The notes: generated from the letters alone by a model not told the origin. A stretch of DNA of 64,000 bases from Doryteuthis pealeii (GCA_023376005.1 CM042143.1:89546342-89610341); one strand, 5' to 3'. Counted from the first letter of the stretch, positions 30,558 to 40,852 are shown. Made by a program: numbers and translations.

Positions 30558-31140
30558 CTAGCAAATATATGCACCCTCCGGCTGCAAGTATTTAAGTTTT
30601 AATATAATAAAATATCATATTAAATTAGAAAGGCCAATGAAACTGAATAAAAATGCAGATAACATGATTTGGAACAGAGGAGGTATGATTGAAAAATAGA
30701 ACAACTTTGAAACTAACTCTTCCATCATTTTCAATTACTCCTATTCCTAATTTAACTATTTAGTTAAAATAGGAAGTAAAGAATAATATTACAGTTATTT
30801 CTTCTTGTTAAGGGATTTCTTTTAAGATTTATTGAAGAGAATTTTGCTCATATTCAATAAGATAAAACTAAACAATTAGAAATCAATAATATTAAGCACA
30901 TATTTATTAAAATCAATTTTTTAAAGATCAATATGCAAATTAGCCTTCCCATTCACACTGTAAACCGCTGTTTTGTTGTATATATAAATACAACTGCATG
31001 TTATTTGTATGTAGATATGGTCAACAGTCTTAATGATGTAAAACAATTTTATTAATAATTGAGGTTTAAATAAAAATAAAATTGTATTGTAATATAGTTT
31101 AGGTTACAGACAGAAAAACATACAATCTCCATTATAATAA
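30558..31140 (-). mobile_element. HelA, tandem copy 1 (583 bp)
   Basis: The minus-strand 3' end CTAG lies at 30558-30561 with a slightly mismatched hairpin (GCAGCCGGAGGGTGC). The 5' end at 31140 reads TTATTATAATGGAGATTG, lacking the first TC, and joins the CTAG end of the next copy without any spacer. An interior deletion explains the shorter length. Confidence 0.85.
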
Positions 31141-31778
31141 CTAGCAAATATATGCACCCTCCGGGTGCAAGTATTTAAGTTTTAATATAATAAAATATCA
31201 TATTAAATCAGAAAGGCTAATGAAACTGAATAAAAATGCAGATAAAAAGATTTGGAACAGAGGGGGTATGATTGAAAAATAGAACAACTTTGAAACTAAC
31301 TCTTCCATCAATTTCCATTACTCCCGTCTTTCATTGGTAAATTTTCCTAATTTAACTATTTAGTTAAAATAAGAAGTAAAGAATAAAATTACAGTTATTT
31401 CTTCTTGTTAATGGATTTCTTTTAAGATTTATATCCGAGATTTTTGCTCATATTCAATAAGATAAAACCAAACAATTAGAAATCAATAATACTAAGAACA
31501 TATTTATTAAAATAAAATTTTTAATATCAATATGCAAATTAGCCTTCCCATTCACACTGTAAACCGCTATTTTGCTGTATATATAAATACAATTGCATGT
31601 TTTTAATATGTAGATATGGTAAACAGTATTAATAATGTAAAACAATTTTATTTATAATTGAGGTTTATGTAAAAATAAAATCATGGAGAATGTGACGTGA
31701 ATAACTCAGGGAATTGTGATTTAAGTAGTAATATAGTTTCGGTTACAGACAGACAAACACACAATCTCCATTATAATA

Positions 31779-31781
<3 letters not shown>
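31141..31781 (-). mobile_element. HelA, tandem copy 2 (641 bp), full length
   Basis: The minus-strand 5' end TCTTATTATAATGGAGATTG starts at 31781 after A. The 3' end CTAG is at 31141-31144 followed by T, with the perfect hairpin GCACCCGGAGGGTGC. About 95% like 11915-12558 by eye. Confidence 0.9.
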
Positions 31782-31809
<28 letters not shown>

Positions 31810-32339
31810 ACATATATATATATTGCTTACATGCTAATCCTGTAGTGTTTCACGGTCCTAACGATTTCTAACCTCGTTTAACGTTGCTTACTTTTGAACA
31901 TGCTTCGTATTAATCTGAGCCACGTAAAATGTCTGCCATAAACATAAATTAGAACTATTTTTGTAAAGAATATCCAATTTCTCTCTCCAAAATTTCCCAT
32001 TGCAGTCGTCGTCCTCACAAGACATTTGAACCCAACTCTAATCTGCAATCTTATATGACATATTGACACACGATACACGCCATATCTTCATTATCAGCTG
32101 GTCACAAATATCGGTCTTTTATGTAAGACGATGAGGTTCACTCTATCAGTAAGTCTGAAATATGTTTGGGAATCAAATGATAAAGTTTTACTATCGTAAG
32201 TAATTTGTTTTATAATCAATTGTAACATTATCTGCCATGTTGAATCATGTTCATATTAAGACGTGTCTTCACATCTCACGAATTTTAATCAGGACAATTT
32301 ATGGGAGATCTTTAACACGAAATACTTTACTGATTTTGT

Positions 32340-32480
32340 TTATTTTTTTCCAATTTTAGAAAAAAATTAAATAAATATAAATTGTAAAAATATTAAAAAA
32401 ATTGTAAAAATATTAAAAAAATTGTAAAAAATTAAATTTTTTTATAAATATTTAAAAAATTGTATAAATAAAAAATTGTA
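32340..32480. repeat. AAATTGTAAAAAT-type low-complexity repeats
   Basis: ATTGTAAAAATATTAAAAAA units repeat several times. Confidence 0.8.
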
Positions 32481-32809
32481 TAAACATGTTTATATTCTGA
32501 ATTATGAACCAGATTTTGGCTTTTCTCTTTTTTCTTCACCCCCCCCCTTTTTTGTAATATTTATATTACAATTGATTGAAGGGGAAGTCCTGTCGCTGTT
32601 TTGCTATGCTAATTGTCAAGGTATTTTTCTTTTAATTATATAAGACATAGTTGCGAATAAAACTTAACACTCTGATCTTTCCGATTTCATTCAGGAAGTT
32701 TTAATATCAAATTGAATACGTTCTGTTGCCGGGGCACTTTGCAGTATAACGATAACATACAGACATAAATCCGAATATTCGACACGAGAGAGGTGTGACA
32801 CAAGGTCAA

Positions 32810-32932
32810 TTTCTTACGCGGAGTTTAACAGGTTTGAATTCAGGTTTCCTTCTCCTAGACTGGTTGTTTAACCAAGTTTAAGGAGCCTAGTCTGAGTTGC
32901 ATTCATGGAACTATCTATCTACCTACAATCCT

Positions 32933-32936
<4 letters not shown>
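32810..32936 (-). mobile_element. SINE-C, 3' part
   Basis: GAGAGAGGTGTGACACAAGG, TCAATTTCTTACGCGGAGTT, GAATTCAGGTTTCCTTCTCC and AGACTGGTTGTTTAACC form the reversed SINE-C 3' half. It breaks at GAGTTGCATTCATGG. Confidence 0.7.

Positions 32937-32938
<2 letters not shown>

Positions 32939-32971
<33 letters not shown>
32939..32971. repeat. (TA)n microsatellite
   Basis: TA units flanking an H2 hammerhead. The preceding CTATCTACCTACAATCCTCT also occurs before the (CA)n at 33860. Confidence 0.95.
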
Positions 32972-32972
<1 letters not shown>

Positions 32973-32978
32973 ATAAGT

Positions 32979-33140
32979 CATCCACAGACAGGTGTTTCGG
33001 CGTTTCACACCTCTTCATTGTGGCTAGACACAACTATCTTTGGCTAGGAGCGAACTCAGACTGACCGTTTGGCGACCTGATATTTTATCCCCTCGTCCAC
33101 TGACAGCTGTAGCGGAGACTGGTGTTTTTAAACTATTAAG
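32979..33140 (-). mobile_element. H2 retrozyme-like element, single copy
   Basis: Minus strand: box A TGGACGAGGGG (33089-33099), an anticodon-arm-like segment, box B GAGTTCGCTCC (33048-33058), AGTTGTGTCTAGCCACA and the hammerhead. The layout is identical to 29972-30136, but the sequences differ enough that the two inserted separately. Confidence 0.7.
32980..33025 (-). ncRNA. Hammerhead ribozyme, H2 type, one core change
   Basis: Minus strand: CCACA, ATGAAGAG, stem II GGTG/CGCC (one wobble) with loop TGAAA, GAAAC, ACCTGTC, TGTGG. Stem I is perfect, stem III ACA/TGT, site triplet GTC. The first core base is A where C is invariant (C3). Confidence 0.75.
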
Positions 33141-33269
33141 TACATAGGTTTGTTTATGTATTTTACGGTCACAGAGAGATCAAATTTCCGGGGAAACGAT
33201 CATTGCTTATATGCTTAGTAGTGAGAGTTAAATTACCAATTAGAGAGCTCATACCAAATTTATGGGAGC

Positions 33270-33270
<1 letters not shown>

Positions 33271-33315
<45 letters not shown>
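33271..33315. repeat. (TA)n microsatellite
   Basis: TA units immediately before SINE-D. Confidence 0.95.
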
Positions 33316-33318
<3 letters not shown>

Positions 33319-33440
33319 TCCTATCGAAGTGTAATGGTAAGCAAGCTAGTCTCACAAATCTATTAACTACTAAAAAGCGAGTTCAATCCTCGGTGTATGC
33401 CCCATATTTGTGATCTAGAGTTAAATCCCACCTACGGAGG
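33316..33440 (+). mobile_element. SINE-D
   Basis: GCGTCCTATCGAAGTGTAAT (box A AGTGTAATGG), AGCGAGTTCAATCCTCGG (box B, 33377) and ATGCCCCATATTTGTGATCT. It is fused to SINE-C at about 33440. Confidence 0.65.
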
Positions 33441-33679
33441 CACGTGGTGGTTACCGTCGTAGGAAATGGACTAACTGAATTTCACATAGCGCTAATACCC
33501 TTGGGAAAGGTATGTATACAACTATTCTCACACCAGCTATGGATAAATAGTAGGATGGACTGGGCTTTTAACCTCGGTTAGGCAACCAGTCTTGGAGAAG
33601 GAAAACTCTGACTTCAAACCTGGTAAACGTCGCTTAAGAAATCGACCTTGTGTCACATCCTACTCGTACGGAGGGATTT

Positions 33680-33690
<11 letters not shown>
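33441..33690 (+). mobile_element. SINE-C
   Basis: GCACGTGGTGGTTACCGTCG, then a short deletion over box B (AATGGACTAACTGAATTTC), the full body and the end GGAGGGATTTGGTATATATA. It runs into (TA)n. Confidence 0.8.
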
Positions 33691-33731
<41 letters not shown>

Positions 33732-33872
33732 ATATATATACACTGATGTAATTTCTAGTTTACTTAGATTTGAGCCTATGAAGGGGGTTATAGGTTTCTC
33801 CTGTTTCACAGCGTATTTACAATTTGTCTTGAAGTTGAATCCATGGAAGTATTTATCTTCCTACAATCCTCT

Positions 33873-33952
<80 letters not shown>
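33684..33952. repeat. (TA)n and (CA)n(TA)n arrays
   Basis: (TA)n at 33684-33740 and (CA)n(TA)n at 33875-33952, with about 130 bases of unassigned sequence between. Confidence 0.9.
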
Positions 33953-33957
<5 letters not shown>

Positions 33958-34224
33958 CGTTAGATAGTGCAACATTTCTATTTTTCTTTGTGAAACCAGT
34001 GATCTTATCAGTTCCTCGTGATTTTTTTCTCGATTGACTGTCGTAAAAAGGCCCAAACTGAAGACGAATTAAGATATTGATAGTAGCAAAAAAAAAAAAA
34101 AAAAAAGATAAAAAGTATCGTAAGAAAGAGAATTTGAAAATCGAATTTTGAGTAATAGCAATTTTCACAGCAAGTCGAGAGGTTATCTTCGAATAGAAAG
34201 TACATGGAGAAATTAGATTGAAAG

Positions 34225-34227
<3 letters not shown>

Positions 34228-34305
<78 letters not shown>

Positions 34306-34308
34306 TAT

Positions 34309-34340
<32 letters not shown>

Positions 34341-34364
34341 CAGAGAGACAGAGAGACAAAGAGA

Positions 34365-34420
<56 letters not shown>

Positions 34421-34430
34421 GAACATTATA
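34228..34430. repeat. (CA)n(TA)n(GA)n(GACA)n compound microsatellite
   Basis: Four simple-repeat types in series. Confidence 0.95.
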
Positions 34431-34464
34431 AACAGTGACACGTAGAAAGAATGTTAGCTACTGG

Positions 34465-34530
34465 TTTGGTTCTTTTTACGGCCTGTCAACCCTTATTGGA
34501 TTATTTAATGCCGATGCTTTTAAAAGCAAT
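34465..34530 (-). mobile_element. SINE/LINE 3' tail fragment
   Basis: GGTTTGGTTCTTTTTACGGC, TGTCAACCCTTATTGGATTA and TTTAATGCCGATGC form the reversed shared tail. SINE-A follows at once. Confidence 0.55.
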
Positions 34531-34531
34531 T

Positions 34532-34781
34532 CCGGCTTAGCTCAGTCGTTAGAGCGTTCGGCTAGGAATCACAAGGTTCCTGGTTCGATACGGGCCCTCG
34601 CCAACTCAGCGTATGAGCAGCACAGGGATCTGTGCGGTAAAGTAAGGAGCTGATGGTAGGTGTGGCGCTCCACCTCAGACGCTAAAACAATCTCCCTGGT
34701 CTAGCGCTAGGGAAAAGGGGACAGACTCCCTCGCTGTCTGGCTGATACCGACATTAGGCCGCCCCGCGACTTTACTTACTT
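34532..34781 (+). mobile_element. SINE-A, full length
   Basis: CCGGCTTAGCTCAGTCG (box A), AGGTTCCTGGTTCGATACG (box B), CTCGCCAACTCAGCGTATGA, CTGATGGTAGGTGTGGCG, CTAGCGCTAGGGAAAAGGGG and GGCTGATACCGACATTAGGC. The end is GCCCCGCGACTTTACTTACT. Confidence 0.88.
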
Positions 34782-34968
34782 TTACTTTACTTATATAGTT
34801 TTAAGGAGCTAATAGTAATAATTATTTGTAAACAATTATAGATTTAAATTGCACTTTTTTTTAATACTATTGATTTATAAACATTTAGGTGATTTCGATT
34901 CACTATTCCTATTTAATTATACGAATTTCCTTACATAAATTCTTATGGTTTCAAGTATTCCTATCTAA

Positions 34969-35435
34969 TCTATATATTAATACTAGTGTTCCTTAATTGT
35001 ACGCCCGTTATCATCTTGCAACACCCACTGGTTAAATATGAGACCGTCCAAATCTTCCAAGATGAAATGCAAAAATGTACATACTAATTATGTACTGTTG
35101 CTTATCCGCCTAATTCTTATTTCTTATGAGTGTTTTAATATAAAGAAAGAATGGGAAGAAAAAGGACATACCACACAGAAAAATATAATAAGAAAGAAAG
35201 TCACTAGGGTGGAGATAGAGAGAGAGAGAGGGAGTAAGCACGCGGTACCGATAACGCTATTCTGTTTCAATCAAATATAATGAAATGATTAAAAGAGAAA
35301 GAAAACTAGTAGGAAAGAGTTAAATTAAAATTATACTTTTTACATAATGAACTATTTAGCAATAGCTCTTAAGTAAACATAAAACGTTGTAATAATCAAA
35401 TTACCATACTGTGTTATATCCACATGTCTTGCTGG
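34969..35435 (+). mobile_element. HelB, full-length non-autonomous Helitron (467 bp)
   Basis: The 5' end TCTATATATTAATACTAG follows A. The 3' end reads ACTGTGTTATATCCACATG then TCTTGCTGG followed by T: a CTRR terminus with an imperfect TGTGttatatCCACA hairpin just upstream. The interior is purine-rich. No Rep/helicase frame is present. Confidence 0.8.
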
Positions 35436-35639
35436 TACTAATAATTTTGTGGATGTGGGTGTGATTAATTTATCTATACCCGCCTCCAAAATGTTAACTG
35501 GAAAGAATCATAAAATAAATATCTAATTTAAATCACCTCTTCACTCTCTCATTTCTCCAAAATAATCAACTTGCAAAATACACTCACACACATAAATATA
35601 CATACCGGAAGATTATCTTGATTTTTTAAACCAGGTTAG

Positions 35640-35730
35640 TCTATCAACTGAACCCCCCCCAAAAAAAAAAAAACAAAACAAAACAAAAAACAAAAAAACA
35701 AAAACAACCCCAAAACAAACAAACCCCTAA
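35640..35730. repeat. A/AC-rich low-complexity tract
   Basis: CAAAA and AAAC units. Confidence 0.85.
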
Positions 35731-35943
35731 ACAAATGCTGAAGATAATTAAAAAAAGCGTTCGTTACAAAAGGAAAAACACATATTTAATTCATATCACC
35801 CCTCCCCCCCCCAATCTATTAATATCCCAACCCGTTCTGTAATCCTTGTCCATTTTGAAATTAGATTTGAAAAAGCTAAGAGGCTGATGTAGATGTTTAT
35901 CTGAAAAAAATTAAGGTTTTCATTTACTTAATTATATCCTACG

Positions 35944-36066
35944 CCACACACACACACACACATATATTATTATATATATATATATATATAGTGTGTGTGT
36001 GTACACGTGTATTTATATATATATATGTGTTTATATGTATGTATATATATAATATATATATATATA
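35944..36066. repeat. (CA)n(TA)n(GT)n array
   Basis: Compound microsatellite whose AT steps host the HelA at 36067. Confidence 0.9.
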
Positions 36067-36684
36067 TCTTATTATAATGGAGATTGTGTGTTTTTCTGTC
36101 TGTAACCGAAACTATATTACTAATCGAGTCACAATTAACATAGTTATTTTCATCACATTCTTCATGATTTTATTTATATTTAAACCTCAATTATTAATAA
36201 AATGGCTTCACCGTTTTTATAGTGTTGTCCATATCTACATACTAATAACATGCTATTGTATTTATATATACAAAAAAATAGCGGTTTGCAGTGTGAACGG
36301 GAAGGCTAATTTGCATATCGATATTAAAAAATGTGATTTTATTAAATATGTGCTTAGTATTATTGATTTCTAACTGTTTGGTTTTATTTTAATGAATATA
36401 AGCAAAAATCTCTCCAATGAATCTTAAATGAAATCCATTAACAAGAAAAATAAATGTAATTTTATTCTTTATTTCCTAATTTAACTAAATAGTTAAATAA
36501 GTAAAATTCAGCAATGAAAGACGGCAGTGATGGAAGAGTAAGTTTCATTTCTATTTTTCTATTATACCCCCACTCTGTTTCAAATCTTTTTATCTGCATT
36601 CTTATTAGCCTTTCTAATTTAATATGGTATTTCATTACATTAAAACTTAAATACTTGCACCCGGAGGGTGCATATATTTGCTAG
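36067..36684 (+). mobile_element. HelA, full length (618 bp)
   Basis: The 5' end TCTTATTATAATGGAGATTG follows A. The 3' end ATATATTTGCTAG is followed by T. The hairpin TGCACCC-GGA-GGGTGCA lies at 36656-36672, 12 bases from the end. Small indels distinguish it from the copy at 11915. Confidence 0.9.
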
Positions 36685-36961
36685 TATGTATAAAGAAAAG
36701 TGGAGGACTTTGTGTTACAATGGTATCAATGGTATCAAGAATTTTGCAGCATCGGAGATCACCAAGCTGCGTCAGGCTAGAGAAAGGACTAGAGTATTGA
36801 CTAGTGTCCCAGCAATACATTCTAATCATGCACACTATTGTTCCATCTGTGGACTTCTTTGCAAATCATAGGCAGGGCTGAAATGTTACCTGCGATTAAC
36901 ACACAAGGTGAGATGAAAGAGGTTGTCGGAACCTCATACGTCGAAATCGACGGGAGAGTCC

Positions 36962-36993
36962 ATCATATATATATAGTGCGTGTGTGTGTACAC

Positions 36994-37033
<40 letters not shown>

Positions 37034-37187
37034 GTGTGTTTATATAATCTATTTGTGTTTATATGTGTGTAATATATATATATATATATGTGTGTGTATG
37101 CGTATATGGATATATACGTATATGTGTGTATGTGTATATGTGTGTATATATGTATATATATATGTATATGTGTGTATGGTATGTGTG

Positions 37188-37222
<35 letters not shown>

Positions 37223-37250
37223 ATATGTATATTTGTATGTATGTATGTAA
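36962..37250. repeat. (TA)n(TG)n degenerate microsatellite
   Basis: TA and TGTGTA units. Cys/Val/Tyr-rich frames are compositional. Confidence 0.9.
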
Positions 37251-37284
37251 GGTTTATTTATATGTACGTTTGAGTTCTCTATTT

Positions 37285-37786
37285 TGGTTAAATCCTATGA
37301 CGGAAATATTTGATGGTCTCCCATAGACAGATTGTCTGTCATATGGAAGTCCAATCTTACTGACAAGTTAAAGCGACAATTCTTCTAAGCCGTAGTTGTA
37401 TCAGTGCTAATGTATGGCTGCACTACTTGGATCCTAACGAATCACCAGAGAATAAGCTAGATAGGAGATGCACAAGAATGACGCATGCGATATTAATCAA
37501 ATCGTGGAGACAGCTCCCTGACTAAAACACAAACCACCCGAGAGAGACGAACATTACATGCTGGACACTGATGGAGAAGCAAGGACGAACTAATAAGTGA
37601 CATTCTCTGATGGAAACCAGCACATGGGCACGCCAGTGTGGGCCGCCCAGCAAAGATATATATTGACCAGCTCTGAGCAGATATTGGATGCTACACAGAG
37701 GACCTCCTGCGAGTAACGAGTGTTAGGGACAGTTGGCGAGAGATTGACATGGATATCCATGCTATTAGTGAGACATGATAATCATG
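37285..37786 (+). pseudogene. LINE-R 3' end, decayed
   Basis: Frames give VSVLMYGCTTWILTN, NKLD-like, QSWRQ and then GEART and HMGTPVWA, all with frameshifts. It ends with GAGACATGATAATCATGATA and then (TA)n. The catalytic core is absent. Confidence 0.7.
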
Positions 37787-37834
37787 ATATATATATATAT
37801 ATATAGTTTGCTATATTCATGAATAAATATTATT

Positions 37835-37893
<59 letters not shown>

Positions 37894-37984
37894 GCAGACG
37901 CAGACGCATATATATATATATATAGTTTGTTATATTTATTCATAAAGAGGGCTCAATATCAGTGATAGAGCATATATAGCTCTT
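37787..37984. repeat. (TA)n, (GA)n arrays with short (TA)-linked repeat copy 4
   Basis: (TA)n 37787-37805, (GA)n 37843-37891, (TA)n 37905-37924. 37929-37979 (CATAAAGAGGGCTCAATATC, GTGATAGAGCATATAT) is the fourth copy of the repeat at 11519. Confidence 0.8.
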
Positions 37985-38428
37985 CATCATCATCATGACG
38001 CGCTGTTTGCACGAATATCCATGACAATCTCTCGCCAACCTTCCCTATCATTCATCGACTCTGAGCTCCTCTGCGCTGCGGCCAGCATCCATACATAGTT
38101 GGTCAATGTAGGTCCTGGCTGGTCGGCCCACATTAGCATGCCCATGTGTTGGCTTCCACAGTAGTACGTCGCTTACGAGCTCGTCCTTGCTTCTCCAGCA
38201 GTGCCCCGCATGCCTAGCCCGTCTTACTCGTATGGTTTGTGAGATGGGGGGCAGGTGGCCATACAGTTGCTTTTTTGTGGGGTGCTGCTTCCACGACTTA
38301 TTCAGGACCGCTCGCAGCATTCTGGTGCAGCTCCCATCTAGCTTATTTTCAAGGCGCTTTGTTAGGGTCCACGTGGTACAGCCATATAGCAGTACCGACA
38401 CAACCACAGCCTGGAAGACCAACCCCTC
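37985..38428 (-). pseudogene. LINE-R 3' end with a 120-codon open stretch
   Basis: The minus-strand frame contains FQAVVVSVLLYGCTTWTLTK, LDGSCTRMLRAVLNKSWKQ, YGHLPPISQTI and GRPARTYIDQLC. One frameshift separates it from the terminal MNDREGW..IVMDI-like end. It is the best-preserved LINE-R C-terminus here. It begins exactly where SINE-C ends on the same strand, so the apparent start Met lies in SINE sequence. The 3' tail is (ATG)n-like. Confidence 0.8.
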
Positions 38429-38700
38429 CACACGAGCACGATGTAACACAAGGTCAATTTCTTAAGCAGAGTTTAACAGGTTTGAATTCAGAGTTTTCTT
38501 TCTCCTTGACTGGTTGCATAACCAAGGCCAAAGAGCCCAGTCTGCCCTGCTATTTACCCATAGCTGGAGCGGGAATAGTTTTGATTAATACTTTTCCAAA
38601 AGTATTAACGCTACGTAAAATGCAAGCAGCCTCGCCCAGGATTTGAACTCGTCTCGTCGCGTCCATTTCCTACGATGTTAACCACTACACCACCATGCAC
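38429..38700 (-). mobile_element. SINE-C, full length
   Basis: Minus strand: a tRNA-like head (GCATGGTGGTGTAGTGG, GAGTTCAAATCCTGG), GCGTTAATACTTTTGG, CTATGGGTAAATAGCAGG, CAGGTTTGAATTC reversed, and the end GTGCTCGTGTGGAGGGGTTGG at 38429, joined to LINE-R. Confidence 0.85.
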
Positions 38701-39390
38701 ATCCTTTATATCTCTTAGTATAGCGTAGTATGGAGTCAACGGTGCTGGGTGACTGTCAGTTTCTCGCCTAAGAATCACCATATTTACGCTATTGAAACTT
38801 AGGGTGGGTGATACTGATACTGGATCTTTTCAGTCGATTTACAGCCTCGGTAAGATATTTGTGTCGTTATCGCCAATTTTTATTAAGATTGCACAGTTTT
38901 CTGACAGACGTGATGCTATTCTAGCCTCCACCCTATCATTGAAGGGAGCATATCCCATTTCTTTGAGAACTGGCAGCGATTGTATTGTGTTTCCCAAGAG
39001 TCACTAGTCTTCCCTAGTGTCATTCGAACATTCCCGGAAGTATGTGGTAGGTAATATTATGTGCACATGCTACAACCTCTCCACCACCCAAAACCAATAA
39101 AAACACAAACAAGCAAATAACGCAAAAAATAAATAAATAAATAAATAAATAAGAATAAACTACGCCACCAACAAAGTCTTTATCAGATAATGACCCAGGG
39201 GTCATAAATGTACGAAATTTGATTTAAAATGTATTTATATACATAAACATGTGGGAAATGAGTGTATGTGAGTGTAAGAAATATATAAGTATATGTAGAT
39301 CAGAATGAATGTTATATAACACCCCTAAAACGCCTGAAGATCGAATGAATTTAGTGAAACTGACAGTAACAGGAGAGGAGGGTTTGTTTT
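38701..39390. other. Unassigned sequence
   Basis: A 71-codon plus-strand frame (38792-39007) has no recognised motif. (AATA)n occurs near 39128-39152. No gene is called. Confidence 0.4.
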
Positions 39391-39399
39391 AAAGAATTT

Positions 39400-39735
39400 G
39401 TTTTTATAGATTATTTGGATTATTCAGACTATTGTCTTCATCTTAATTGTTATATATACGTTTAGGTCGATGCGCACTTCGGCCTTCTTCATCTGTTTCT
39501 TGTCGAATTCGGGAGCCTTCTTGTTGCAATCGGAAGCCTTCACGGAACTTTTAACCGAACATTTTATTCAACCCACAGGAGTAGATTGTTCTCATTCCGT
39601 TAATCAAGATCGGGTACAAGTGTTAAGATGTGTCAAGTATTCTATTATCACCCTTGGCCAGGATTGAACCTCCAACCTAGAGATTATTGTCACTTAGAAC
39701 TGTAGTTACTCATCCCTTTTATCCGTTGCGTTTTT
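39400..39735 (-). mobile_element. H1 element
   Basis: Minus strand: box B TTGGAGGTTCAATCCTGGCC (39652-39671), AGGGTGATAATAGAATAC, the body AATGTTCGGTTAAAAGTTCC and ATTCGACAAGAAACAG, a decayed hammerhead at 39460-39497 and the tail GACAATAGTCTGAATAATCC. Confidence 0.75.
39460..39497 (-). ncRNA. Hammerhead ribozyme core, H1 type, decayed
   Basis: Minus strand: ATGAAGA for CTGAAGA, stem II GGCCG/CGACC, TAAA for GAAA, then CGTA. Two core substitutions should inactivate it. Confidence 0.55.
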
Positions 39736-39822
39736 AGATCATTTTTTTGGAATCGGTTGTAATTAAGCACTAACAAGATAAAAGTCTATGAAGAAGTCAG
39801 TTGACTCTCCTTCTAAATCTAA

Positions 39823-39866
39823 CTGCACTGACGAGACGTGATACGTCGAAACAAGACTGCATGTGA
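39823..39866 (+). ncRNA. Hammerhead ribozyme, H2 type, complete core, site mutated
   Basis: CTGCA, CTGACGAG (39828-39835), stem II GACGT/ACGTC with loop GAT, GAAAC, AAGACTGCA, TGTGAG. Both boxes and stem II are perfect. Compared with the second copy, GTC at the cleavage site is GCA, which is not an NUH triplet, and the outer pair of stem I is lost. Confidence 0.8.
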
Positions 39867-40045
39867 GTGAATAAGTATATATTTCCCCCCTCTGGTAGGT
39901 TGAGCTCCCTGGAAGGGAATTTCGCTGCCGGCTGCCGATTAAAAAAGGCTCGAGCTATCTCCAGCAAACTTTACATATGGTTAGAGACTGACTGATGAAA
40001 AAATGGTCAAATTTCGATCCCGGCTGAAGGTAGCTTGCGAAGTCT

Positions 40046-40091
40046 AGCTGCACTGAAGAGACGTGATACTTCGAAACAGGACTGTCTGTGG
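40046..40091 (+). ncRNA. Hammerhead ribozyme, H2 type, complete core and site
   Basis: CTGCA (40048-40052), CTGAAGAG (40053-40060), stem II GACG..CTTC (one mismatch, loop TGATA), GAAAC (40073-40077), AGGACTGTC, TGTGG (40087-40091). Stem I pairs CTGCA with TGTGG (two wobbles). Stem III is CAG/CTG plus the A-T closing pair, with loop GA. The site triplet GTC is at 40084-40086. All invariant bases are present. Confidence 0.85.
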
Positions 40092-40094
40092 ATG

Positions 40095-40096
<2 letters not shown>

Positions 40097-40133
<37 letters not shown>

Positions 40134-40159
40134 TATATATATATATACAATTTATATAT

Positions 40160-40202
<43 letters not shown>
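40097..40202. repeat. (CA)n(TA)n array
   Basis: CA units then interrupted TA units. Confidence 0.95.
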
Positions 40203-40207
<5 letters not shown>

Positions 40208-40319
40208 TGTTCTGGTTCCAACGGAGAAAAATGTAATATTTTATAAAAAAAAGAAAGAAGAAGGTCCGCAAAATGTATCGTTCTCAGAAAAAATGTTTTA
40301 TTCTTTTTATTTCACATAC

Positions 40320-40358
40320 GCAACACGTGTTTCAGATATTCTGGTATCTTCTTCAGGC
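40320..40358 (-). ncRNA. Hammerhead ribozyme, PLE type, complete core
   Basis: Mirror copy of the motif at 40527: GC, CTGAAGA (40350-40356 on minus), stem II AGATA/TATCT, GAAA, CACGTGTT, GC. Confidence 0.75.
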
Positions 40359-40526
40359 TTTGATCAATAAATATATTGATATACATATATATATATACAC
40401 ATATATATATATATACATATACAGAAAAATAGCATAAAAGAAAAATTACAGAAACACGCACAGCCTATATATATATGTGTATATATATATATATATATAT
40501 GTATATCAATATATGTATTGATCAAA

Positions 40527-40565
40527 GCCTGAAGAAGATACCAGAATATCTGAAACACGTGTTGC
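40527..40565 (+). ncRNA. Hammerhead ribozyme, PLE type, complete core
   Basis: GC, CTGAAGA (40529-40535), stem II AGATA/TATCT around CCAGAA (five perfect pairs), GAAA (40552-40555), CACGTGTT, GC. Stem III is the palindrome ACACGTGT with no loop, so a dimer is needed. The site triplet is GTT. Stem I is short, as in known PLE hammerheads. Confidence 0.78.
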
Positions 40566-40627
40566 GTATGTGAAATAAAAAGAATAAAACATTTTTTCTG
40601 AGAACGATACATTTTGCGGACCTTCTT

Positions 40628-40631
<4 letters not shown>

Positions 40632-40672
<41 letters not shown>

Positions 40673-40690
40673 GTGTGTGTGTTTTGCGAA
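40632..40690. repeat. (TA)n(TG)n microsatellite
   Basis: TA then TG units. Confidence 0.95.
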
Positions 40691-40852
40691 CCCTTCGCAA
40701 AAATAAATTAATAAAAATGTAATTCCTTTGGTTCTGCCGAGAACCTTTCAGTACCCCATCGTCGTCTAATGTTAGCGTATCGGAGTAGACCTTATCAAAC
40801 TAATTGTACGACACTTGCAATATTAATAAGACAAAAAGTAATCGAGATTTGT

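Larger units (their letters stand above)
39823..40091 (+). mobile_element. H2 retrozyme-like unit bounded by two hammerheads
   Basis: Two hammerheads in the same orientation bracket a body. Equivalent cleavage points (after 39861 and 40086) define a 225-nt monomer, within the range known for animal retrozymes. The body contains ACTGACTGATGAAAAAATGG then AATTTCGATCCCGG (box-B-like), aligned with the tRNA-like bodies at 29972 and 32979. A (CA)n array follows the second hammerhead. Confidence 0.75.
40256..40631. mobile_element. Inverted pair of PLE-like terminal segments
   Basis: The left arm 40256-40384 and right arm 40501-40631 are nearly perfect inverted copies (AAGGTCCGCAAAATGTATCG against CGATACATTTTGCGGACCTT), spaced by (TA)-rich sequence. 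Each arm carries a hammerhead. A third, older copy is at 16480. Confidence 0.8.
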
